From contig NZ_CP061800.1 in the NCBI RefSeq assembly GCF_017377395.1, positions 2,356,001 through 2,420,000 on the forward strand: a DNA stretch of 64,000 nucleotides. Direction: 5' to 3'. Positions 9,346-16,967 of the stretch are shown here, piece by piece. Positions within the stretch are counted from its first letter, which is position 1; every line of letters begins with the position of its first letter. Under the pieces are notes generated by a model. The model saw only the letters and a program-made list of their open reading frames with translations. It did not search any database and had not been told where the DNA came from. This DNA comes from Desulfonema magnum (GTDB taxonomy: Bacteria; Desulfobacterota; Desulfobacteria; Desulfobacterales; 4be13). The translations under genes were made by a program, and so were the position numbers.

Positions 9346-9512
9346 CCTGTTAACCAATAAATAAAATAAGTACCTGATCATAAATTTTCGGATATAAGAC
9401 CTTCGAGCTTTCTATTTTTAAAATTGTTTTTTCCGCACTTGAGAAATAGGCGTAATAAAAATAAAACCAACCATTCCTCGTGATTCAGCAACAGTTAGGA
9501 GTAATTCATTTT
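9346..9512. other. Leader before aroA
   Basis: AT-rich spacer. It holds the recurrent phrase ataagtacctgatca at 9365-9379 (also near 25438 and 50300). A weak TTGAGA(9439)-17-TAAAAC pair could be the aro promoter. Confidence 0.3.
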
Positions 9513-10772
9513 ATGCTTGAAATAAAACCCCGAAACATAGCAAACGCCCAAATTACCGTGCCCGGGTCAAAGAGCTACACCCACAGAATTCTCATTGCCT
9601 CGGGCCTGTCTGACGGTCTGTGTACCATCGAAAACGCCCTGAAAAGCGAAGACACGCTTCTGACGCTGGGCGCATTAAAACATCTCGGTGTAAAAACAGA
9701 TGTGAACGATAACAACATCACCATACACGGCACAAAAGGCATTCTCAGCCCTTGTGATACGCCGGTCTATCTCGGAAACTCCGGGACATCCGTGCGATTA
9801 CTCACCGCGGTGGCTGCCCTCGGTAAAGGCACATACACCCTCACCGGCACAGAGCGCATGGCCGAGCGACCCATTCAGGACCTTTTGGACGCACTGCGTC
9901 AGATGGGCGTGTCAGCCTGTTCCGTGAATAATAACGGATGTCCTCCGCTCGAAATCACCGGAGGAGAAATAAAGGGCGGAAAGGTCGGATTAAAATGCAA
10001 AATCAGCAGTCAGTATCTTTCCGCGCTTCTCCTGATTGCGCCCTATACCCGGGAAGGGCTTGAAATCACTGTTACCGAAGGGCCTGTGTCCAAACCTTAC
10101 ATAGATATGACCGTGGATGTGATGAAGCAGCTTAATGTTGAATTGGCGCGGGACGGATACAATTTTTTTAACATACCCGGAAAACAGGTTTACAAAGCAG
10201 GGTCATATCTGGTAGAATCAGATTGTTCCAATGCCGGGTATTTCTGGGCAGCGGCCGCTGTGACCGGGGGAACAGTCAAAGTCAGAGGCATCAGCCGGGA
10301 CTCACGTCAGGGAGATGTGCGTCTGACAGAGGTTTTTGAAACCATGGGCTGCAAAGTGGTTCAGGAAAAAGACGGACTTGTTGTTTCCGGCGGAAAACTT
10401 TCCGCAACAGAGGTGGACATGGCGGATATGCCGGATATGGTTCCCACGCTTGCCGTGGTCGCTGCTTTTGCAGAAGGAACCACAGTCATCAAAAACGTGG
10501 CGCATCTCAAGGCAAAAGAGAGTGACCGCCTGACTTCCGTGGCAACAGAACTTTCAAAAATGGGCATCCAGGCCACCTGCACAGACACCGGCCTGATCAT
10601 CAGAGGCGGCAATCCGCACGGAGCCGAGATTGACACCTACAATGACCATCGCATCGCCATGTGTTTCGCTGTGGCAGGTCTCAGCGTTCCTGGTGTTTTT
10701 ATTCGGGATGAGAAATGCGTTGAAAAATCCTTTCCAAATTTCTGGGAAGTATTTGAAGAATTAAAAAATTAA
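9513..10772 (+). CDS. aroA: 3-phosphoshikimate 1-carboxyvinyltransferase (EPSP synthase)
   Basis: 419 aa; joins shikimate-3-phosphate and phosphoenolpyruvate to make EPSP in the shikimate pathway. Family motifs in order: PGSKSYTHRILIA (phosphate-binding Lys/Ser), YLGNSGTSVRLLTAV, GTERMAERPIQDL, KISSQYLSALLL, DMPDMVPTLAV, LKAKESDRL and YNDHRIAMCFAV. The frame opens earlier at GTG 9480, but ATG 9513 gives MLEIKPRNI, the normal family N-terminus, and has aggag at 9497-9501. First gene of the aromatic amino acid operon; the next gene starts 14 bp downstream inside an attgagaattg minisatellite. Confidence 0.95.
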   Translation: MLEIKPRNIANAQITVPGSKSYTHRILIASGLSDGLCTIENALKSEDTLLTLGALKHLGVKTDVNDNNITIHGTKGILSPCDTPVYLGNSGTSVRLLTAVAALGKGTYTLTGTERMAERPIQDLLDALRQMGVSACSVNNNGCPPLEITGGEIKGGKVGLKCKISSQYLSALLLIAPYTREGLEITVTEGPVSKPYIDMTVDVMKQLNVELARDGYNFFNIPGKQVYKAGSYLVESDCSNAGYFWAAAAVTGGTVKVRGISRDSRQGDVRLTEVFETMGCKVVQEKDGLVVSGGKLSATEVDMADMPDMVPTLAVVAAFAEGTTVIKNVAHLKAKESDRLTSVATELSKMGIQATCTDTGLIIRGGNPHGAEIDTYNDHRIAMCFAVAGLSVPGVFIRDEKCVEKSFPNFWEVFEELKN

Positions 10773-10786
10773 TTGAGAATTGAGAA

Positions 10787-11308
10787 TTGAATATTTTTTT
10801 GATTGGTTACAGATGTACGGGCAAAAGTTCTGTGGGAAAATCTCTTGCGGACAGGCTTGATCTGTCCTTTGCTGATTCAGATTCGGAAGTGGTAAGGGAA
10901 CAGGGCATAAGTATTTCCGAAATGGTATCAAAACACGGGTGGGATTTTTTCCGTGAAAAAGAACGCGAAGCCATAAAGCGATTAAGTGCGGCAGATAAGC
11001 ATGTGATTGCCACGGGAGGCGGCGTTGTTCTCAATCCTGAAAATGTAAAAGATATGAAAGAGAACGGCATTGTTGTGTGGTTAAAGGCGACTCCGGAGAC
11101 AATTAAACAAAGAATTTTGCAGGATGAAAACACAGCCGATTTACGCCCCTCGCTGACATCAAAGGGATTTGTGGAAGAAATTCAGGAAATTCTGTCTGAA
11201 CGAACCCCGCTTTATGAAAATACCATGGATTTTTACATTGACACAGACCATGTTGGTTTGAATGAGATATGCAGCTTTATTATCAGTAAATTACAACAAA
11301 AATCGTGA
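10787..11308 (+). CDS. aroK: Shikimate kinase
   Basis: 173 aa; phosphorylates shikimate with ATP. The P-loop is GYRCTGKSSVG, the shikimate-binding Asp lies in FADSDSEV, and the central ATGGGVVL and lid Arg (LRPSL) are present. The start is TTG at 10787 (TTG AAT ATT TTT gives MNIFLIG). This TTG lies in the short tandem repeat ttgagaattgagaattga that separates it from aroA, so the repeat supplies the start codon; no classical ribosome site is seen. Its product is used by AroA, and the order aroA-aroK is reversed relative to the reaction order. Confidence 0.93.
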   Translation: MNIFLIGYRCTGKSSVGKSLADRLDLSFADSDSEVVREQGISISEMVSKHGWDFFREKEREAIKRLSAADKHVIATGGGVVLNPENVKDMKENGIVVWLKATPETIKQRILQDENTADLRPSLTSKGFVEEIQEILSERTPLYENTMDFYIDTDHVGLNEICSFIISKLQQKS

Positions 11309-11337
11309 TTCTGAGCAAACCTGACAGCACTTATTAG

Positions 11338-11379
11338 TCCGGAGTGCCAAACTTACAGTTTGGCAAAGACACTCCGAAT
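11338..11379. repeat. CCGGAGTGC-framed hairpin with CAAACTTACAGTTTG stem
   Basis: ccggagtgccaaacttacag pairs with tttggcaaagacactccg. The same inner stem is used twice in the large palindrome at 20155-20236. Lies just after aroK. Confidence 0.8.
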
Positions 11380-11388
11380 AATCTGAAA

Positions 11389-12299
11389 AGTCCCGTAGGG
11401 GCGGCATATTTGTAGCATAAGAGAATTTGCCTCCTTTCCGAGTCCCGTAGGGACGGCATATCCGGCTTGGAAACACGGAGGGATGTCATTGCTACAAAGA
11501 TGCCGTCCTCACGGGACTTGGGAACACGGGGCATATCATTCCTACAAATATGCCGTCCCCACGGGACTCACAAACACGGGGGGATCTCATTTGCTACAAA
11601 TATGCCGTCCCTACGGGACTCACAAACACGGGGGGATCTCATTTGCTACAAATATGCCGTCCCTACGGGACTCGCAAACACGGGGGAATCTCATTTGCTA
11701 CAAATATGCCGTCCCCACGGGACTCGCAAACACGGGGGAATCTCATTTGCTACAAATATGCCGTCCCTACGGGACTCGCAAACACGGGGGGATCTCATTT
11801 GCTACAAATATGCCGTCCCTACGGGACTCGCAAACACGGGGGAATCTCATTTGCTACAAATATGCCGTCCCTACGGGACTCGCAAACACGGGGGAATCTC
11901 ATTTGCTACAAATATGCCGTCCCCACGGGACTCGCAAACACGGGGGAATCTCATTTGCTACAAATATGCCGTCCCTACGGGACTCGCAAACACGGGGGGA
12001 TCTCATTTGCTACAAATATGCCGTCCCTACGGGACTCGCAAACACGGGGGAATCTCATTTGCTACAAATATGCCGTCCCTACGGGACTCGCAAACACGGG
12101 GGAATCTCATTTGCTACAAATATGCCGTCCCTACGGGACTCGCAAACACGGGGGGAATGTCATTGCTATAAATATGCCGTCCCTACGGGACTCGCAAACA
12201 CGGGGGAATCTCATTTGCTACAAATATGCCGTCCTCACGGGACTCGCAAACACGGGGGAATGTCATTTGCTACAAATATGCCGTCCCCACGGGACTTTT
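11389..12299. repeat. 52-bp tandem array, 16 direct copies plus two inverted leaders
   Basis: Unit: aaacacgggggaatctcatt, tgctacaaatatgccgtccc, tacgggactcgc (52 bp). The phrase atgccgtcc falls at 11500, 11550, 11602 and then every 52 bp to 12278. Two reverse-orientation copies (gtcccgtaggggcggcatat) precede at 11389-11460, so the array starts with a head-to-head hairpin. Each unit has the small palindrome GTCCCTACGGGAC with T/C changes at one site. As 52 is not a multiple of 3, all three frames stay open and give false ORFs. Confidence 0.95.
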
Positions 12300-12382
12300 C
12301 AAACGCCCTCTAAGGGGAAAAAACCGGGTTTGTTCCCGCTTCGCAGCCTTTTTGTCCTGTGTGCAGAATTTTTATAGAAAAG

Positions 12383-12970
12383 ATGAAACCTATGGCAGCA
12401 AATACACTGTATAACCCAGAATCATCTGAAGCCCCGCCTCTGTTCAGCGGCGAAGAGCTGTTTGATATGGGCGACATTGGACGAACTGAGCTGGTTGGAG
12501 GAGAATTAATTCGTATGTCCCCTACAGGATATCCCCACGGTATTGCAGAAGCTAAAATCGCTCACACACTCAGTTTGTTTGTTGACCAGCATAAACTTGG
12601 TCATGTATTAGTTGGCGAAGTGGGGATTTATATCCGTCGTAATCCGGACACAATTCGAGGCGCTGATGTGATTTATATCTCGGCAGAACGTCTCTCGCAG
12701 GCGAAATCAAAAAGTTATCTTGATGTCGCGCCGGAGTTAGTAGTGGAAGTTCTCTCTCCCGGGGACAGATGGAGCGATGTCACTGACAAAATAGACGAAT
12801 ATTTCTCTATCGGCGTTCAGGTCGTATGGATTGCTGACCCCAGACAGAGGCAAATATTTGAGTATCGCTCTCCGACCCAGGTGAAACGTTTCAAGGCTGA
12901 TGAAACATTATCAGGAGGAGACATCTTGCCCGGATTTGAGATTTCAGTAGCAACATTGTTTGAAACTTGA
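12383..12970 (+). CDS. Uma2-family (DUF820) putative nuclease
   Basis: 195 aa from ATG 12383 (an in-frame GTG at 12359 is less likely). Uma2 core: ELVGGELIRMSPTGYPHG, RGADVIYISAERL, the central strand APELVVEVLSPGDRWSD, then DEYFSIGVQVVWIADPRQRQI and a closing GFEISVATLF. It is in the same orientation as the aro genes and lies between aroK and aroC, separated from them by a 52-bp array upstream and a 7-bp minisatellite downstream. It is therefore an insertion into an otherwise ordinary aro operon. Its last codons (TTT GAA ACT TGA) are already the first unit of the downstream GAAACTT repeat. Confidence 0.85.
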   Translation: MKPMAANTLYNPESSEAPPLFSGEELFDMGDIGRTELVGGELIRMSPTGYPHGIAEAKIAHTLSLFVDQHKLGHVLVGEVGIYIRRNPDTIRGADVIYISAERLSQAKSKSYLDVAPELVVEVLSPGDRWSDVTDKIDEYFSIGVQVVWIADPRQRQIFEYRSPTQVKRFKADETLSGGDILPGFEISVATLFET

Positions 12971-13150
12971 AACTTGAAACTTGAAACTTGAAACTTGAAA
13001 CTTGAAACTCGAAACTTGAAACTCGAAACTTGAAACTCGAAACTTGAGACTCGAAACTTGAAACTCGAAACTTGAGACTCGAAACTTGAAACTCGAAACT
13101 TGAAACTCGAAACTTGAGACTCGAAACTTGAAACTTGAAACTTGAAACTC
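12962..13150. repeat. Heptanucleotide minisatellite (GAAACTT/GAAACTC)
   Basis: About 27 head-to-tail 7-mers, gaaactt alternating irregularly with gaaactc and gagactc. It begins inside the Uma2 stop codon and ends about 30 bp before aroC, whose ribosome site (cagaggag) lies outside it. Confidence 0.95.
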
Positions 13151-13181
13151 GGCTCAAGTTTTAATTTTCAGAGGAGAAATA

Positions 13182-14252
13182 ATGCCAGGAAGTACCTTTG
13201 GAACACTATTTAAAATAACAACTTGGGGGGAATCTCATGGAAAAGGCGTCGGTGTTGTTGTTGACGGATGTCCGCCCGGTATTCCCCTTGATGAAGCCAC
13301 AATTCAGGCCATGATGGATCGCAGAAAACCAGGCAGTTCGTCCGCAAGCACGAGCCGGAAAGAGCCGGACAAAGCCATCATCATGTCGGGCGTTTTCGAG
13401 GGAGTGACAACCGGAACCCCCATCATGATCATGATGCACAACAAGGATGCGAAATCCGACGCGTACAAGCCATATGCGGACCTTTTTCGTCCCGGGCACG
13501 GCGACATCACATATGAAGCCAAATACGGCATACGGGACTGGCGGGGCGGAGGACGCTCTTCCGCACGGGAAACCGCCGGAAGAGTGGCAGCAGGGGCCGT
13601 GGCAAAGGCCTTTTTGGACAGGAAAAATATCAGTGTTTCCGCATACACCACGGCTCTCGGAGGAATCAAAGCAGAGAAACGGGATTTGAATGTGATAAAT
13701 GAAAACCCGTTTTATTGCCCGGATACGGACGCTGCGGAAGAAATGCAACAGCGGGTACTGGCGGTAAAAAACGAAGGGGATTCCCTGGGAGGAATCGTGG
13801 AGATTTTAGCCGCAGGTGTGCCAGCGGGATTGGGAGACCCCGTATTTGACAAGCTGGATGCGGAACTGGCAAAGTCGCTGATGAGTATCGGAGCGGTCAA
13901 AGGCGTTGAAATCGGGGCCGGTTTTGAAGCCGCGTCAAAAAAGGGGTCTGAAAATAATGATCCCATCACACCGGAAGGGTTTGCCACGAACAATTCAGGC
14001 GGTATTCTCGCGGGCATATCCAACGGAGACAATCTCCTCATGCGTGTGGCCGTAAAGCCGATTCCCTCCATTGCCATTGAACAGAATACCACTGACCGCC
14101 AGGGAAATCCCAGGACCATTTCCACAAAAGGGCGCCACGATATTTCCGCGATACCGAGAATTAATGTTGTCTGCGAGGCCATGGTCTGCCTTGTCCTTGC
14201 AGATCATTTGTTAAGGCAGAAAGCCATTTTATCCGTAAACAATGACCAATAA
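13182..14252 (+). CDS. aroC: Chorismate synthase
   Basis: 356 aa; converts EPSP to chorismate using reduced FMN. The family signatures are complete: GTLFKITTWGESHG at the N-terminus, the long central FRPGHGDITYEAKYG and DWRGGGRSSARETAGRVAAG motifs, NNSGGILAGISNG, and a C-terminal RHDISAIPR. The ribosome site cagaggagaaat precedes the ATG. It supplies chorismate for the aminotransferase-tyrA-pheA block that follows 13 bp later. Confidence 0.96.
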   Translation: MPGSTFGTLFKITTWGESHGKGVGVVVDGCPPGIPLDEATIQAMMDRRKPGSSSASTSRKEPDKAIIMSGVFEGVTTGTPIMIMMHNKDAKSDAYKPYADLFRPGHGDITYEAKYGIRDWRGGGRSSARETAGRVAAGAVAKAFLDRKNISVSAYTTALGGIKAEKRDLNVINENPFYCPDTDAAEEMQQRVLAVKNEGDSLGGIVEILAAGVPAGLGDPVFDKLDAELAKSLMSIGAVKGVEIGAGFEAASKKGSENNDPITPEGFATNNSGGILAGISNGDNLLMRVAVKPIPSIAIEQNTTDRQGNPRTISTKGRHDISAIPRINVVCEAMVCLVLADHLLRQKAILSVNNDQ

Positions 14253-14265
14253 ACAGTAAACACCA

Positions 14266-15399
14266 ATGAAATTATCAGACAGAATCCAAAGTGTTGAAGA
14301 ATCAGGAACCGTCAAATTCAGTTCGCTTCTCCAAAAGCTGCGCAAACAAGGCAAAGAGATTATCAGCTTTGCCATAGGCGAGCCTGAGTACGAAACCCCG
14401 GGGATCGTCATCGAATCCACGAAAAACGCGCTTGACAGGCATAAAACCAGATACGGTCCGGCCGAGGGCATGCCTGAACTGAGGCAGGAACTGGCAAAAA
14501 CGTATGAGGGATATGATGCGGATAACATTATCGTATCCAACGGATCAAAACATTCCCTTTACCTCATATTCCAGGTCATTTGTGACCCGTGTGATGAAGT
14601 GATTATTCCGAGGCCCTGCTGGACCAGTTTTCCTCAGCAGGTGAGGCTTGCCGGAGGCAAACCGGTCTTTGCGGATACCAACAAAAGCCATCAGTTGGAT
14701 TGTGAGGAAATTGAAAAGGCCATCACGCCAAAAACAAAAGCCATTCTTATCAATACACCGAACAATCCCACAGGGGCGGTTTATCCGAAAACGGACTTGG
14801 AGAAAATCGCCCGAATTTCATCCGAACATGATTTATATATTATTTCAGATGAAGCATATGATTTTTTTATTTATGACGGACTAAAAAACGAAAGTATTTT
14901 TGAGTTCAGGGAGATTCGTGACAGGGTTATCATTACAAAAAGTTTTTCCAAAAGCTATAACATGACAGGCTTCAGGGTCGGATATGTCGCTGCTCATAAA
15001 AACATTGTAAAGGCCATGTCCAAATGTCAGGGACATTGCACGGGGAATGTTTGCACATTTGCGCAGTATGGCGCGCTGGCTGCGCTTTCTCTTGACGGAG
15101 ATGTTATTTCGCAGTGGCAAGCCGAACTGGAGAAGAAAAGAGATATTGCCTACGGATATGCGTCAAAATTATTCCATTGCATCAGACCTCAGGGAGCATT
15201 TTATCTCTTTCCTGATATATCGAACTATCTGAAAAACGGAGAAACCTCAGAAGACTTTGCCGCTGATCTGCTTGAAAAAACAGGGGTCGCTGTTGTTCCG
15301 GGAGAGGCATTCGGAATGGCCGGCCATGTCAGAATATGTTATGCGGTTCCTGAAAATATGCTGAGGAAAGGTTTTGAAAAGATTGCAGAGGCATTATGA
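14266..15399 (+). CDS. Class I/II PLP aminotransferase (aromatic or aspartate type)
   Basis: 377 aa fold-type I enzyme. Visible elements: FAIGEPEYETP near residue 35, NTPNNPTGAVY, the PLP-ring Asp in IISDEAYD, the PLP-binding Lys in SFSKSYNMTGFRVGY, and the substrate-carboxylate Arg in HVRICYA. The position between aroC and tyrA/pheA, with a 4-bp overlap into tyrA, suggests transamination of phenylpyruvate, 4-hydroxyphenylpyruvate or prephenate. Aspartate aminotransferase activity cannot be excluded from sequence alone. Confidence 0.88.
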   Translation: MKLSDRIQSVEESGTVKFSSLLQKLRKQGKEIISFAIGEPEYETPGIVIESTKNALDRHKTRYGPAEGMPELRQELAKTYEGYDADNIIVSNGSKHSLYLIFQVICDPCDEVIIPRPCWTSFPQQVRLAGGKPVFADTNKSHQLDCEEIEKAITPKTKAILINTPNNPTGAVYPKTDLEKIARISSEHDLYIISDEAYDFFIYDGLKNESIFEFREIRDRVIITKSFSKSYNMTGFRVGYVAAHKNIVKAMSKCQGHCTGNVCTFAQYGALAALSLDGDVISQWQAELEKKRDIAYGYASKLFHCIRPQGAFYLFPDISNYLKNGETSEDFAADLLEKTGVAVVPGEAFGMAGHVRICYAVPENMLRKGFEKIAEAL

Positions 15400-16142
15400 C
15401 CGGAAATATTAAAAAAATTGGCATCATCGGTTTCGGACGGTTCGGAAAGCTTATGACAGGATATCTTGCCCAGGATTTTGAAGTGTTTGTTTACAACAGA
15501 AGTGATAAAACATCCGAAATCCGTAAAATCGGGGCTTATCCCACATCGCTCGCGGAAGTCTGCGAACAGGATATGGTTATCCTCACGGTTCCGATCTCCA
15601 TGATGAATGCGGTTCTCAAAGAGATTTCGCCACTGCTCAGGAAAGATGCGGTGGTCACGGATGTGTGTTCGGTAAAGGAATATCCTGTCAGATGGATGGA
15701 AGAACTTCTGCCTGAGACGGTCTCGATTCTGGCGACGCATCCCATGTTCGGTCCGGACAGTGCGGCAGATTCTCTTAGAAAAAGAAAAATTGTTTTATGC
15801 AGGAAAAGAATCGAAGACGCTCTGTACAATAAAATAAAATCCTATTTGTCTGCCAAAGGTCTCATTGTGATTGAAACAACACCCGAGGAGCATGACAGGC
15901 AGATCGCTGTCAGCCTTGCCCTGACGCATTTTATCGGAAGAACCCTGTCCGAATACGGGGCATCCGAACTTGATATTGACACAGAAGGCTATAAGCGGCT
16001 GCTGCATATACTGGGCGTTGTTGAACATGATACCTGGCAGTTGTTCGTGGATATGCACAAGTATAATCCCTATGCCAAAGGGGAGCGTATTGCCTTGACG
16101 GAGGCCATGAAAATTATTAATGAGAAATTGGAGGAAAAATGA
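15396..16142 (+). CDS. tyrA: Prephenate (or arogenate) dehydrogenase
   Basis: 248 aa; oxidative decarboxylation in tyrosine synthesis. The Rossmann NAD(P) motif IGIIGFGRFGKLM lies at the N-terminus. Downstream are VILTVPISMM, the catalytic region ATHPMFGPDSA, a QIAVSLALTHFIGRTL helix and the C-terminal KRLLHILGVVEHDTW. No chorismate mutase or ACT domain is fused, so mutase activity must come from elsewhere. The gene overlaps both neighbours by 4 bp, a tightly coupled operon. Prephenate versus arogenate preference cannot be decided here. Confidence 0.9.
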   Translation: MTGNIKKIGIIGFGRFGKLMTGYLAQDFEVFVYNRSDKTSEIRKIGAYPTSLAEVCEQDMVILTVPISMMNAVLKEISPLLRKDAVVTDVCSVKEYPVRWMEELLPETVSILATHPMFGPDSAADSLRKRKIVLCRKRIEDALYNKIKSYLSAKGLIVIETTPEEHDRQIAVSLALTHFIGRTLSEYGASELDIDTEGYKRLLHILGVVEHDTWQLFVDMHKYNPYAKGERIALTEAMKIINEKLEEK

Positions 16143-16966
16143 AAATCGCTTTTCAGGGCATAAAAGGCGCGTACAGCGAGCTGGCCCTTTATGAACATTT
16201 TGGCAGAAATGCGGAATCCGTCGGCTTTGACAGTTTTGATGAGATGTTTGAAGCCGTGGCTGACGCGAGTGTTGATTTTGCTGTTGTACCTGTTGAGAAT
16301 ACCATTGCAGGAACCGTGGTTGAAAATTATGATCTGCTGCTTTCCCATGATATTTTTATTGTGGCGGAGATTTTTATGAAAATCCGCCACACGCTTCTTG
16401 CGAAAAAAGGCGTTGTTCTCAATGATATTAAGGAAGCCTATTCGCATCCGCACGCGCTTCGGCAGTGCAAAGAATTTCTCAGGACACACAACATAGAACC
16501 CATGCCTGTTTATGATACGGCAGGAGCGGCCGAGCGTGTTTCCCAATGGGACAGGAAGGATTGCGCGGCCATAGCGTCCGAGCTGTGTGCTGAAATTTAC
16601 GGAATGGATATCCTGAGCAAAGATATTCAGACCAATAAAAGCAATACCACCCGTTTTTTTGTGATTATTAAAAAAGAGAATCTCACGGATGAAATTGTTC
16701 ATGAAAAAACCACCATTGCGTTTAAGATTCAGCATTATCCCGGGGCGCTTGTGGATTGTCTCAAAACCTTCCAGGAAAATCGTCTGAATCTCACAAAACT
16801 CGAGTCAAGGCCCATTCCTGAAAACCCGTGGGAATATGTGTTTTATACTGATTTTGACGGCGGCATGGATTCCGAAGTTGTCAGACATACATTGGAGGAG
16901 CTGGAACAGCGTTCGCTCTTTATAAAAATTTTGGGGAGTTATCCCAAAGGAACGGATTGTTGGTAA
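16139..16966 (+). CDS. pheA: Prephenate dehydratase with ACT domain
   Basis: 275 aa; makes phenylpyruvate from prephenate. Catalytic domain: FQGIKGAYSE, VPVENTIAGTVVENYDLL, a HPHALRQC motif, and NKSNTTRFFVI, which holds the conserved Thr-Arg-Phe. The C-terminal ACT domain carries the Phe-binding LTKLESRPI segment, so feedback inhibition by phenylalanine is expected. No chorismate mutase domain. Starts ATGA-overlapping tyrA; the next gene begins 1 base after the stop. Confidence 0.94.
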   Translation: MKIAFQGIKGAYSELALYEHFGRNAESVGFDSFDEMFEAVADASVDFAVVPVENTIAGTVVENYDLLLSHDIFIVAEIFMKIRHTLLAKKGVVLNDIKEAYSHPHALRQCKEFLRTHNIEPMPVYDTAGAAERVSQWDRKDCAAIASELCAEIYGMDILSKDIQTNKSNTTRFFVIIKKENLTDEIVHEKTTIAFKIQHYPGALVDCLKTFQENRLNLTKLESRPIPENPWEYVFYTDFDGGMDSEVVRHTLEELEQRSLFIKILGSYPKGTDCW

Positions 16967-16967
16967 T

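Noticed and set aside
11389-12299. 52-bp array as a CRISPR array
   Set aside because: There are no unique spacers; the whole 52 bp repeats, and no cas genes are near.
11467-12377. Three overlapping plus-strand frames of 234-276 codons
   Set aside because: Pure translations of the 52-bp array, identical peptides in all three frames.
12891-13157. Minus-strand 88-codon frame rich in FKFQVSS
   Set aside because: Translation of the GAAACTT minisatellite.
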